Shown here piece after piece: positions 35,795 through 46,029 of a stretch of 64,000 nucleotides of DNA. Both the position numbers and the translations under genes were made by a program. Numbering within the stretch: position 1 is the stretch's first letter; the number at the start of each line of letters is the position of its first letter. Under the pieces are notes generated by a model, which had not been told where the DNA came from, searched no databases, and was given only the letters and a program-made list of their open reading frames with translations. The DNA comes from Locusta migratoria (taxonomy: Eukaryota; Arthropoda; Insecta; Orthoptera; Acrididae): positions 164,824,549 through 164,888,548 of the forward strand of contig CM048750.1 in the NCBI GenBank assembly GCA_026315105.1, written 5' to 3'.

Positions 35795-37043
35795 ATCATT
35801 TACAACCGATCACTCAGCGAAAGATCCGTACCCAAAGACTCGAAAGATGCCCGAGTTACTCCAATATTCAAGAAAGGCAATAGGAGTGATCTCCAAAATT
35901 ATAGGCCAATCTCATTGACGTCGATTTGCAGTAGGATTTTGGAACATATACTTTGTTCGAACATTATGAACAACCTCGAAGAGAACGACCTATTAACCAA
36001 TAGTCAACACGGATTCAGAAAATATCGCTCTTGAGAAACTCAAATTGCCCTTTAGTCACATGAAGTGATAAGTGCCACAAACAAGGGATCTCAATTCGAT
36101 TCCATATTTCTGGATTTCCGGAAGGCTTTTGATACTGTACCCCACAAGCGGCTTCTAATGAAATTGCGTGCTTGTGGAATATCTCCCCAATTGTGCGATT
36201 GGATTCACGATTTCCTGTCAGAAAGGACACAGTTCGTTGTAATTGACGGTAAGTTATCGAGTAAAACAGAAGTGATATCTGGCGTTCCCCAGGGAAGCTT
36301 TATAGGTCCCCTACTCTTCCTTGTGTTTATAAATGATTTAGGAGACAATCTGAATAGTTCCCTTTCACTGTTCGCGGTTGATGCTGTCGTATATCAGTTA
36401 GTGAAGTCAACATAGGATCAAAAGCAACTGCAAAGCGATTTAGACAAAATTTCTACATCGTGCAAAAATTGGCAATTGACACTCAATAAAGAAAAGTGTG
36501 AAGTAATAAACATGAGCACTAAACGAAATCGGCTGAACTTCAATTACACGATAAAACAGTCAATCCTTGAGGTCGTAAATTCTACTAAATACCTAGGAGT
36601 TACAATTACGAACATCTTAGACTGGAGAGAACACATAGAAAATATTTTTGGATGAACGTTCGAAGATGCACAAGCTCCACCGAAGAGACTGCCTACATCA
36701 CACTTGTGCGTCCTCTCCTGGAGTACTGTTGCCCATTGTGGGACTGACGGAATATATTGAGAAGGTTTTGTTTTATGACGTTACGGGGGGGGGGGATCGT
36801 CACGGAAATGTTGCATGAATTGGGGTGGAAATCATTAAAAGAAAGACGTTAATCATTGCGGCGTGATCTGTTTGCGAAGTTTCAATCACCGACTTTTACT
36901 TCTGAATGTGAAATTTTTTTGCTAACTCCCGCCTACTTAGGGAGACATGACCATCCCAATAAAATAAGAGAAATCAGATCGAAAACGGAACGATTTAGGT
37001 GTTCTTTCTTCCCACGCGCTATTAGAGAATTGAACGGCAGATA
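35795..37043 (+). pseudogene. CR1/Rex1-like LINE, RT to C-terminus, decayed
   Basis: Reverse transcriptase of a non-LTR element. Blocks in order: ARVTPIFKKGNRSDLQNYRP with ISLTSICSRILEHI (35845-35950), NSQHGFRK then a stop (36000-36033), FLDFRKAFDTVPHKRLLMKL (about 36107-36165), SGVPQGSFIGPLLFLVFIND (36273-36330). The box that should read YADD is FAVDAV (36371-36388), so the catalytic Asp pair is lost. Later blocks are LRPLLEYCCPLWD (about 36705) and the C-terminal end FFPRAIRELNGR (37007-37043), typical of CR1/Rex1-type elements. Several stops and frameshifts. The fragment at 19 kb is the same family. Confidence 0.9.
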
Positions 37044-37506
37044 AAAGTTGTGAAAGTGGTTAATGAACCCTCTGCCAGGCAATTAAATGTGATTTTCAGA
37101 GTATCTAGGTATATGTAGCTATGACAATTGCCTACAAGATTTCGGAAGCTATGTAGAAAAGTAGTTTAACAGTTGTAGAGTATTGTACAATCACTATTTT
37201 TCTGTATCTGTACCCGTTCGTTTTATATAACCAAACGGAACTTACTTTCTGGACGCGTCTCGTATTCATGTTGATTTTTGTGTTTGAAAAGTGATTGGTT
37301 TTCAAATTGGTTTCTTTCTGTTATTATTTTTTTGGATATGGTAGTTTTCTTGAAGGATGTGGTGTATTTTGTTGTTGTTTATTCTTATGATTTCCACGTC
37401 TATGTCTCTGGTGAGAATTTTATGTTCGTTTTGGTGTAAGTGCCCTGAATAAGTTAAGTGACTTCTTCTATACTTCAAGGCAGTGATCAAAAGGCGGAAA
37501 ACCTCT
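37044..37506. other. LINE 3' tail, then AT-rich sequence
   Basis: AT-rich. A 62-codon minus-strand frame (37302-37490) with HLTYSGHLHQNEH may be a scrap of a LINE C-terminus. Not secure. Confidence 0.35.
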
Positions 37507-37519
37507 TATATTTCACTAA

Positions 37520-37715
37520 AATGTCAAATGTTTGTAAAGCTTATGGGACTTAACTACGGGGTCATCAGTCCCTAAACTTACAAACTACTTATGCACTACT
37601 TACGAACTAGGACGGCACAAATATCCATGCCCGATGGGGGATTCGAACCCCCGACCGTAGTGGCAGTGCAGACCGTGACTGAAGCGCCCCAGTCCCCTCG
37701 GCCACCGCGGCCGGC
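37520..37715 (-). mobile_element. SINE-A with perfect 13-bp target duplication
   Basis: Full-length. TATATTTCACTAA is at 37507-37519 and 37716-37728. Confidence 0.95.
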
Positions 37716-37728
37716 TATATTTCACTAA

Positions 37729-38390
37729 TAATACATATTATTAAATATACATTCCACGTCATTACGAAAATTTCTATTCGTAATCTACGGAGCAAGTGCT
37801 AATCGAATCGAATCCGAGCGTCAGGTCCGTCTCCGTACTGTCGATGGTTTGTTAAAACTTAAACATTCTTTTTCTTTACGTAAAACTGTCTTACCCACGT
37901 AAAGAATGTTTCCTTAGAAAAATGTTTAAATTCACAGAGACGAGACAGTTTTGCCTCTAATTACTATGTATTCCTTAGATGAGAGTGAGGCGGTTATTAT
38001 GTGACGTGCCTCGAGGTTTCTCGGGACAGATATCCCAGCCTACCGGCTGCGGGCACCACATCACTGCTGCGGGGCTTCTAACCGCACCTGTCGACCTCGA
38101 CGCTGCATTCCGGTAGCACAAGTTTTTGGCATGCAGCGCGTATACCATGTAAGGCCGACTGCCAACAGGTTTGCTGCGGGATTCTACTTACAGGCAAATT
38201 ATTACTTTGCTCTTACCAGAACCACGAATGTATCTCGTCGGTTAAGAGTAGCTTAGCTTTCGCGGAATTATTCCTTTTCCTGAACCAATTTTCTTGGAAG
38301 GCACGCGGAAAGAGACTACTGCGCACAAGACTTTCCTTCCTCCTTGATTCACCTGGCGGTGAGCGGCATATCATTAACGGCGTCAAGGCC
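37729..38390. other. Upstream region of the secreted-peptide gene; no other gene
   Basis: No TE is recognised, and GC content rises toward 38440. AAAGAATGTTT-type words recur at 37860-37925. This could hold upstream regulatory DNA, but I see no specific site. Confidence 0.4.
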
Positions 38391-38424
38391 TTAAAGTCGG
38401 AAAACGCGCCGTCAGCTGGTCAGT
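38391..38424 (+). promoter_or_regulatory. Candidate core promoter
   Basis: TTAAAG at 38391 sits 29 bp upstream of TCAGT (38420-38424), a match to the arthropod initiator consensus. Transcription from here would leave a 5' leader of about 23 bases before ATG 38445. This is inferred from motif spacing only; an upstream non-coding exon is equally possible. Confidence 0.35.
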
Positions 38425-38444
38425 CGGTGTCTGGGCGCAGCACC

Positions 38445-38618
38445 ATGCGGACGTGTCTCATCGCCCTGTGCTTCGTCTTAGCGCTACTCGCTGCCGAGGC
38501 AGCACCTGCGGATGACAGAGGCCTAGAACAAACCAGAAGGGGCTACGTGCCCATCAGGTGCCGAGATGGCATGGTTCGAATCGGCAACCGCTGCTTGACC
38601 CCGAGCCCTCCCATAATA
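38445..38618 (+). CDS. Secreted cysteine-pair peptide (secapin-like layout), exon 1
   Basis: First coding exon of the one host-type gene here (58 codons). The ATG at 38445 has a good context (CACCATG). Residues 4-18 are a hydrophobic signal-peptide core, with likely cleavage at about 19/20 (AEA|AP). A short acidic pro-segment ends in Arg31-Arg32, a dibasic processing site. The following segment has Cys39 and Cys50 separated by ten residues (RCRDGMVRIGNRC). Secapin, a hymenopteran venom and defence peptide, has the same order (signal, pro-segment, C-x10-C near the end) and spacing, but its residues differ. The exon ends after two ATA codons at GTAAGT (38619), a consensus donor in phase 0. The protein is secreted; its function is unknown. 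The similarity is by layout, so other small cysteine-pair peptides remain possible. It continues at 60325. Confidence 0.72.
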
Positions 38619-38751
38619 GTAAGTAACCTCGTGCTTCAACATCTACATTGCTTACCTTATGTAACAAGCTTTATATTTTTGCAGTCACAAGGAGAGGGTC
38701 TCACATGTTGGTCACCGATTATGATTAAATATTTCATGGAAGTTCTTTATC

Positions 38752-38938
38752 TCTGTATATAAAAGGAAGTGTCCCGATTGACTGACTGACTGATTGACTG
38801 ATTCATCATCGCCCAGCCCAAACCACTGGAGATAGAAACTTGAAATTTGTGGGGCGTGTTGATCTTACTCTGTACGTGTCATTTAAGAAGCGATTTTTCG
38901 ATATTCCCTCCGTAAGAGGGTGAAATAGGGGATGAAGC

Positions 38939-38998
<60 letters not shown>

Positions 38999-40177
38999 CG
39001 TAGCTATTTAGGCAATTTTGAAGCTAGAACTACAAAATTACGGATTTTAATTCAGGGTTCGAAATTAAAAGACACGTGTTTCAACATTTTTTGAATTTCG
39101 ACAAATAAAGGGGTAAAATAGATGACGCAAAAAATTGATTTTCAAAAATATGTTGCTGTTAACACAAATTTTAAGCTAAAACTACGAAACTTTGGATATG
39201 GAATCTTGGTCAGGATTAAGAATCCATGATTTTTAGTATTTTTGGAAATTCAACAAGTAAGAGGGTTAAATAGAGGATCAAAAGTTCTTTTTGAAAACAC
39301 GTTGCTATTGATACAATTTTGAAGCTAGAGCTGCAAAAATAGATATTTGTATAGTTGGTCAGACGTTAAAAAATACGTGTTTCGGTATTTTTGGAAAATC
39401 AACCATCAACGGGGTTAAATTGGATAGGGGGTGTTTTTCGAAAATATGTTGCTATTTAGGCAATTATGAAGTTAGTACTACAAATTTTCGAATTTGGATT
39501 CGGGGTTAGAATTTAAAAGACACGTGTTTCGGCATTTCTTGAAATTCGACAAATAAGGGGGTAAAATAGAGGACGCAAAAAATTGATTTTCAAAAATATG
39601 TTGCTGTTAACTCAAATAACAAGCTATAACTATGAAACTTAGGATTTGACTCTTTATCAGGATTAAAAAGACACGAGTTTCGGTATTTTTGGAAATTCAA
39701 AAACTAAGGGGGTAAAAGAGCGGATCAAAAATTCCTTTCGAAAACACTTTGTTGTCAAGACAATTTTGAAGCTATAGCTGCAAAAATTGATATTTGTAGT
39801 GTTCGTTATGATTTAAAAAATACGTGTTTCGGTATTTTTGGAAATTCAACCATCAATGAGGTTAAATTGGAGAGGGGATGTTTTTCGAAAATCTGTTGCT
39901 ATTTAGGCAACTTTGAAGTTAGAACTACAAATTTTCGGATTTTGATTCAGGGTTCGAATTTAAAAGACACGTGTTTCGGTATTTTTGGAAATTCGACCAA
40001 AAAGGTGGTGAAATACGAGGTGCAAAAATTGATTTTCAAAAATATGTTGCTGTTAACTCAAATTTAAAGCTATAACTACGAAACTTAAGATATGGATTCT
40101 TCATCAGTATTAAAAAGAAACAACTGGTGCAGACCAACCAGCCTACGCAGGCGAAGCAGTGGGGGTTCAGCTAGTCT
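38752..40177. repeat. Repeat element with higher-order tandem array
   Basis: Begins TATAAAAGGAAGTGTCCCGA and GACTGACTGACTGATTGACT (38757-38800). Three related monomers of 152, 149 and 147 bp alternate. The first type recurs at 39003, 39451 and 39898 (period about 448), the second at 39155, 39603 and 40049, the third at 39304 and 39751. Each monomer carries GTGTTTCGGTATTTTTGGAA-type and TGTTGCT-type strings. The element ends near CAGCTAGT (40170), a terminus I have seen on dispersed arthropod repeats. Class unknown. Confidence 0.8.
38940..38994. repeat. poly-T tract, 55 bp
   Basis: Uninterrupted T run inside the first monomer of the higher-order array. Confidence 0.95.
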
Positions 40178-40185
40178 AATATATA

Positions 40186-41330
40186 AAGCAGAGTGTCCGT
40201 ATATTTGTACGTGTTGCATACAAATCTACAGGACAGTTATTTACGTTGTTAAACTTATCTTGGTCGATAAAAAAGTCATCTATCAATGAACTGCTGTCCT
40301 TTACTACCCGAGTAGGAAAATCAATAACGGATGTCAGATTGACAGAGTCAAGTAAGACTACCAGGTCTTTCTTCCTGTTACACTCTTTCAGTGAATCAAC
40401 ATTCAAATTACCTCAATTATTAATTTGCTTCCCCCTATCTGACAGATAGCAGAACAAGGCATCCAAGATTTTAAGAAATAACTGGAAGTTTCCTGAATGT
40501 GACCTATATACTGTTACAATTATAAGATAATTCATCATTGATTTTAAGCTCTACACAAAACCTTTTTGTTTCTCAATTTTTTACACTGTGATAGCATTTC
40601 ACATATATGGCAACTCCTCCTCTTACCTTTTTAGCTCTACCTATATTTGAAGCTAATTTATATCCATCGACATTCACATACCAGTGACAAAGTGATGCTC
40701 AGACAGGCATAATATATCTATTACATTATCATTTTCTATATCATTTAAACAAACCAAAAGCTCGTCTATTTTATTATTTAGTCCCCCAATATTCTGGTGA
40801 AAAATGCTAACATTATTTTGTACTTTACTTTTGTGAGAAACATTTGATTTTTTTAAAGATTTTACACCTACCTTTCTGAGCTTCTTACTGGACACTGATA
40901 TTAGCTCAAGAAAGAAGTACTTCCATGAATTTCAGTGTCCCCTCTTACAGATTTTGCTATCAAACCAGCCAGTTTCCCTTTCCTACTGAGATGTAGGCCA
41001 TGCCTAGTTTAATCCCACCTATCAATAGCATCAGGATGAACCAAACCTGTCTCACAGAGTAGCCACCCTAAGCAGTTGATCAATCTGAATATTGACCCTC
41101 CTGACAGAGTGGTTCAATCGGGTCGATCATACCTCACGAAAGCAAGAAACAGTCCATAAGTTGTCTGGGTCTTTGCAGAAGCTATTTTAACCAGGTTACA
41201 GTCAATACTGTAGACCTAATCCCTATCAATGCTGGTATGGATTTTAATGCTTACTGTTTACAAGTGAACAAATTATTATTGAAACATAGGTAAAGCTTAG
41301 AAATCCATTTCCTCCCAGGTTTCATCTCTG
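40186..41330 (-). pseudogene. LINE relic: esterase-like tail of ORF1 and APE endonuclease
   Basis: Reading leftward from 41330: a decayed segment encodes TRHGLHLSRKGKLAGLIAKS (about 40955-41010), typical of the SGNH-esterase-like region that precedes the endonuclease in some CR1-group LINEs. The endonuclease follows: VSIFHQNIGGLNNKIDELLV and DILCLSEHHF (40680-40810), GYKLASNIGRAKKVRGGVAI (about 40595-40665), then LVVLLDSVNLTSVIDFPTRV and SLIDDFFIDQDKF (40230-40370). These are the expected motifs of an APE-type endonuclease. Frames are broken by at least two stops. The RT is absent, cut off at the edge of the tandem array. Confidence 0.8.
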
Positions 41331-41764
41331 AAAATGTCTGCTACTGCTTTTGTTAAATGATTTTGAATGTTTGCGATAGTCGTGGAAAACCGCAACAACT
41401 TAAAAATGTTCTTTCAAAGGAGGGTTCATTTCGACACCTGCGTGGAAAGATCCATTACAATTTCCATTACTGAAAGATTCCGAGATTTCTGTTGACCACG
41501 AAAGTGTAGTTCCGCTTTTGCTAAACAGAACACTGCAATATGTAAATTGTTAAATGCTTCAATATTCCTTCACACTTTCTCAATTTGCAATTCTGTTTCC
41601 TACATTTGTTAAGAAATCGAAAGAACATTAACTCCGAAAGGACATGCAACAAATCTGTCTTTACGTTAAAAAAGTAATAACGATAATTTAAGTCTTAAAT
41701 TTTTCTTCGCCACAGTATTTAGGCGATTTAGTTCACAATCACCTTTGCCATTCGAAGTAGTTTT
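41331..41764. other. No gene recognised
   Basis: AT-rich with short frames only. Confidence 0.45.
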
Positions 41765-41950
41765 CAGATTTAAATTTTTGTAAAGCTGTGGAACTTGTTT
41801 CGTTGTTAGTCCCTAGGCTTACAAACTAATTATACTTAAACTAAAGACCACAAACACACACACACACACACACACACACAAGTACGCACGCACGCATGCA
41901 CGCACGCACGCACACACACACACACACACAAAACACACACGCACACACAC

Positions 41951-41996
<46 letters not shown>

Positions 41997-42093
41997 GCGC
42001 GCGCGCTAGAGCGAGAACTCGAACCCACGACGGCGAGCAACCGCGTGCTCCGCAGCAAGGCGCTTTAGTACGCTCGGCCAGTTCACCGCGGCC
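41765..42093 (-). mobile_element. SINE-B with expanded (CA)n
   Basis: The SINE-B head complement is at the right (GGCGAGCAACCGCGTGCTCC, GGCCAGTTCACCGCGGC) and the tail complement at the left (AGTCCCTAGGCTTACAAACT). The internal TGTGTG stretch has expanded into an interrupted (CA)n/(CG-CA)n tract at about 41855-41998. Confidence 0.88.
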
Positions 42094-42749
42094 CACGTAG
42101 TTTTCCTTGTACCAAATGACAGACAGGTTTACTAATAAAATCAGGTTGACTCATGAAAGCTGCAAACTCCGTCTGATAACTCATACAATTCCTTACAAAA
42201 ACCTTTCAAAAATTCCTTTCATGTAGACCACATTTTGGCTTTATACACGTCAATACTGTCAAGGTTTTGTTTCTTTTCTCCGTCGAGATAGTAAAGAAAA
42301 TGGAGTACGCAGCAGTTTTTTTCACAATGCGCTCTCTTAACACAAAATATGTTAAATACTTTTACCAAATGCCACTGTAACGAATGATTCATATGCAACA
42401 TCCCTCTTTCCCTGACACTGTGTATACATGTCTCCCGCCTACTTGTTCGATTTCCTCCCGTTAGCGTTTCCTCCTGACTGTGTCTCCTATTGCCACTGTC
42501 ATCATCTTTGTCCCTCCATTTTGACTGCCTTCTTTTGCCATTACTTTTGTCCTACTCTTTTTCTGTTGCATTGCTACTGACCAGTTCTTTATCAAAGAGT
42601 GCTCTCAGTCTCTTCAATCAAAATTACCTGCTCTTTGCAACTATTTTTGTGATGCTTTCATCGCGGAACTGACACATATGTATGGGTTATGGTGGAAGGT
42701 GGACAAATTTGTTGTTAAAGTTCGATGGTTTGGAGGCTCCAGATGCACA
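42094..42749. other. No gene recognised
   Basis: AT- and pyrimidine-rich, with short frames only. Confidence 0.45.
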
Positions 42750-42764
42750 AAGATAATGTGTACT

Positions 42765-43094
42765 CTACATTAATCTCTCTTTGCAGTTTCCCTGTAACCT
42801 CTTACAAGACCGATAGTTTCTGGATGAGTGTTCAATAGGCTGTTTCAATAGGCCGTTCTCTTCGAGATAGTTCCTAATATTCGAGGAGAGTATATGTCCT
42901 AAAATCGTGCTGCGAACCGACGTCAGAGTTATAGGTAAGTAATTTTGCAGATCACTCGTATTGGCCATTTTGAATATTGAAGTGAACTGTGAACTTTCCA
43001 GTCTTCGGGTACGGATCTTTCGCTGAGCGAGCAATTATATGATGTAGCTAGGTATGGGTCTATTGGGTCAGCATACTCTGAAACGAACATAATT
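42765..43094 (-). pseudogene. CR1/Rex1-like LINE fragment (RT N-terminus)
   Basis: The minus strand reads ESSQFTSIFKMANTSDLQNY, then LPITLTSV and ILGHILSSNIRNYLEENGLL, the same RT block as KKGNRSDLQNYRPISLTS at 35.87 kb. On the minus strand, similarity extends rightward into the left arm of the adjacent palindrome (DDFPLVLQLLKSRNKNKSTG), so the LINE piece and the palindrome are fused. Confidence 0.8.
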
Positions 43095-43366
43095 GGTATA
43101 CAAGGGGGCCGGTAGACTTATTTTTGTTACGAGATTTAAGAAGCTGTAATACTAAAGGGAAATCATCCTCCAAATTACGGATGTTGGCCTGTTACTGATT
43201 ATATACATGTGGCGTCTGTTCCGAAAGAATAGACGTCACTTCTGATCCTGCAGCTGTTATTATTTAATATTCATAGAATATATGACATCAACTGCGAATG
43301 GGCAAAGCTGAAAATGTGTACCCAGCCGGGATTCGAAATGGGCAAAGCTGGTGCGGTGATCACTGT

Positions 43367-43438
43367 GTCCCCAGTGGTGTAGGGGTCAGCGCAACTGCCT
43401 AGAAAGCAGGAGACCCGGGTTCGAATCCCGGCTGGGTA
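43367..43438 (+). mobile_element. SINE-D tRNA-like head, copy 1
   Basis: It folds like a tRNA. A-box-like GTGGTGTAGGGGTCAGCGC and B box GGGTTCGAATCCC are present, and the anticodon-arm stem CTGC/GCAG encloses CTAGAAA, giving anticodon AGA by position. Serine tRNAs have a long variable arm and this does not, so it is a tRNA-derived repeat head and not a functional gene. Confidence 0.8.
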
Positions 43439-43742
43439 CACATTTTCAGCTTTGCCCAATAGCTGTTGATGTCATATATTCTGTGAATATTAAATAATAA
43501 CAACTACAGGATCAGAAGTGACGTCTATTCTTTCGGAACAGACGCCACATGTATATATATAATATGCCGGTGACGGGCAATGATTCTATCGTTAGTGGGG
43601 TGGGGTGGGCAAGTTTGAGGCCCTTACTCTTACGGGAATTAGTTAAACTACGAGTTTGAGTACTATGGGCAGGGCGAAGCTGGGAATTTGTATCTGACGG
43701 GAGGCGTGCATGGGTAGTCCTTGCAGGTGCGGTGATCACTGT

Positions 43743-43814
43743 GTCCCCAGTGGTGTAGGGGTCAGCGCAACTGCCTAGAAAGCAGGAGACCCGGGTTCGA
43801 AACCCGGCTGGGTA
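43743..43814 (+). mobile_element. SINE-D tRNA-like head, copy 2
   Basis: Nearly identical to the unit at 43367. The B box reads GGGTTCGAAACCC, a one-base change from the compensated form. Confidence 0.8.
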
Positions 43815-44040
43815 CACATTTTCAGCTTTGCCCATTCGCAGTTGATGTCATATATTCTATGAATATTAAATAATAACAGCTGCAGGATCAGAAGTGACGT
43901 CTATTCTTTCGGAACAGACGCCACATGTATATAATCAGTAACAGTTGCCAACATCCGTAATTTGGAGGATGATTTCCCTTTAGTATTACAGCTTCTTAAA
44001 TCTCGTAACAAAAATAAGTCTACCGGCCCCCTTGTATACC

Positions 44041-44342
44041 CATGCATGTCATATATTCTATGAATATTGTTACTGATTAGTTCCGGAGTATTTTCTTCGT
44101 GCTCTATCGAGAAGACAATAACGTCAGTAATAATAAATATCAGTTGTCCCAGGAGCATTTTATAAAAAAAGATTAAATCCATCAACTCCTGTCTGATTCA
44201 TCGAGCTGCTTGTCACTGAAAGACAATTTTACGCAAAATGTATGTTAATTCAATGTGGGTTGATGCAACGGATGCAGGCTGCGTTAAAGTCAGTCCTAGT
44301 TTTTTGATTGGTCTATGAAGCATGCGTGGTTTGAATAAGACC
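44041..44342. other. No gene recognised
   Basis: AT-rich. GTCATATATTCTATGAATAT repeats a SINE-D body segment at 44048. Confidence 0.45.
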
Positions 44343-44553
44343 CGGCGCGGCAGAGCGGCCGAGCGCATTGAAGCGCTATGCTACGATGCGCGAGACCGTT
44401 CCCCGTAGGGGGTTCGAGTCCCCTCTCGGGCATGGATGTTTCTGTCGTCTTTAGTATAAGGTAGTTCATAAGTAGTTTCTAAATTTAGGGACTGATGACC
44501 CCGCAGTTAAGTCCCTTCAGCTTAACAAACATTTGAAAATTTTTGAAGCAGAC
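44343..44553 (+). mobile_element. SINE-A variant, alternative head
   Basis: The head GCGGCAGAGCGGCCGAGCGC with GATGCGCGAGACCGTTCCCC matches the copy at 8838-9027. B box GGGGGTTCGAGTCCCC. Normal SINE-A body and CATTTGAAAATTTTTGAAG end. Confidence 0.9.
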
Positions 44554-44663
44554 CCAATACCTTCAACAAGAAGAAACATAGATTCATCAAATTTCTTGAT
44601 AAGTCAAACTACTAAGTGTTGGATTTGGAATAAAATAACATTTCATTTGATACGTTTTTTTTA

Positions 44664-44851
44664 TGTTTCTAAATCTATCGGACCGAACTGCGTGGTCATA
44701 AGTCCGTAGCTTACAACCTAGTTAAACCTAGGAAAACTAACCTAAGGACAACACACACACCCATGCCCCAGGGAGGACTCGAACCTCCACGGCGAGCAAC
44801 CGCGCGCTCCGCAGCGAAACGCTTTAGAGCGCTCGGCTACTCCACCGCGGC
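44664..44851 (-). mobile_element. SINE-B, full length
   Basis: Tail complement AAATCTATCGGACCGAACTG, body, (CA) stretch, B-box complement GGACTCGAACCTCC, head complement GGCTACTCCACCGCGGC. Confidence 0.92.
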
Positions 44852-45260
44852 TGCAAATACTGTAGTCAGCTTACTTGCAGATATTAAAAGGCGGAACATG
44901 ACCATAATTTACTGGGACGTGTACGCGTTGAATTTTGCCGTCACATGCCTGTTTGATAGGCACTGGTTCGCCCTGTGTCAGTTTGACACCCTCGTGTTTG
45001 TTACCGATTGCAACGGACAGGAAATAGAGCGCTATACTGTTCTTCTCCACTCCCATGAACCACAGACATTGCCGAGGTGGGGTGGCTTGCGTGCCTCAAC
45101 GAAACAGATAGCCGTACCGTAGGTGCAACCACAGCGGAGGGGTATCTGTGGAGAGGCCAGACAAACGTGTGGTTCCTGAAGAGGGGCAGCATCCTTTTCA
45201 GTAGTTACAGGGGCAACAGTCTGGATGATTGAATGAGCTGGCCTTGTAACATCAGCTAAT

Positions 45261-45941
45261 GTGGCTTTGCCACACAGCTACTGCGAACGGCTGAAAGCAA
45301 GGGGAAACTACAGCCGTTACCTTTCCCGAGGACATGCAGCTCTACTGTATGAACATATGATGATGACATCCTCTCGGGTAAAATATTCCGGAGGTAAAAT
45401 AGTCCCCCATTCGAATCTCCGGGTGGGGACTACTCAAGAGGATGTGATTATCAGGAAAGACAATACTGGCATTCTACGGGTCGGAGCGTGGAATGTTAGA
45501 TCCCTTAATAGAGTAGGAAAATTAGAAAATTTAAAAAGGGAAATGGATAGGTTGAAGTTAGATATAGTGGGGATTAGTGAAGTTCGGTGCCAGAATGAAC
45601 AGGATTTCTGGTCAGGTGAGTACAGGATTATAAATACAAAATCAATTGGGGGTATCACAGGAGTAGGATTGATAATGAATAAGAAAATAGGAATGCGGGT
45701 AAACTACTATGACCAGCACAGTGATCGCATTATCATTGTTAAGATAGATACGAAGCCAACACCGACAACAGTAGTACAGGTTTATATGCCAACTAGCTCT
45801 GCCGATGACGAGGAAATCGAAGAAATATATGAGGAGCTAAAGGAAATTATTCAGACAATTAAGGGAGAGGAAAACTTAATTGTTATGGGAGACTGGAATT
45901 CGGTAGTACGACAAGGAAGGGAAGGGAAGATAGTAGGTTAA
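45261..45941 (+). CDS. RTE LINE: APE endonuclease segment, premature stop
   Basis: N-terminal part of the RTE polyprotein, which nicks target DNA to prime reverse transcription. Clear endonuclease motifs: VGAWNVRSLNRVGKLENL (with the catalytic Asn), DIVGISEVRCQ (Glu), VQVYMPTSS and VMGDWNS (Asp/Asn pair). Around 45905-45925 the family's usual residues after GDWNS are scrambled, and the frame ends in TAA at 45939, where related copies have GAA. The remaining endonuclease residues (ending IDSDHNLL) continue in a different frame from 46030, so at least one indel also lies between 45941 and 46030. The upstream start is uncertain; similarity begins before the first ATG. Confidence 0.85.
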   Translation: MALPHSYCERLKARGNYSRYLSRGHAALLYEHMMMTSSRVKYSGGKIVPHSNLRVGTTQEDVIIRKDNTGILRVGAWNVRSLNRVGKLENLKREMDRLKLDIVGISEVRCQNEQDFWSGEYRIINTKSIGGITGVGLIMNKKIGMRVNYYDQHSDRIIIVKIDTKPTPTTVVQVYMPTSSADDEEIEEIYEELKEIIQTIKGEENLIVMGDWNSVVRQGREGKIVG

Positions 45942-46029
45942 TATGGTCTGGGCAAAGGGAATGAAAGAGGAAGCCGCCTGGTAGAATTTAGTTATAACAG
46001 ACACCTGGTTCAAGAATCACAAAAGAAGG

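Larger units (their letters stand above)
43095..44040. repeat. 946-bp palindrome with tRNA-like units (SINE-D)
   Basis: The arms are 43095-43337 and 43796-44040, inverted and nearly identical over about 243 bp. Each arm holds, from outside in, a LINE RT scrap, a GTGACGTCTATTCTTTCGGA-type segment and a B-box edge TTCGAATCCCGGCTGGGTA. Between them, a 376-bp offset direct duplication (43351 and 43727) provides two complete tRNA-like units. Confidence 0.88.

Noticed and set aside
38427..38762. Unspliced 111-codon reading of exon 1, continuing to 38762
   Set aside because: Its start is a GTG, and after 38618 the frame runs through a consensus GTAAGT donor into AT-rich sequence with a repeat start; the spliced model fits better.
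41819..42096. Cysteine/valine-rich frames resembling a cysteine-rich peptide
   Set aside because: Translation of a (CA)n microsatellite inside a SINE-B.
43367..43438. Possible functional tRNA-Ser (anticodon AGA by position)
   Set aside because: Lacks the long variable arm of serine tRNAs, occurs in multiple copies inside a palindrome, and continues into a SINE-like body.
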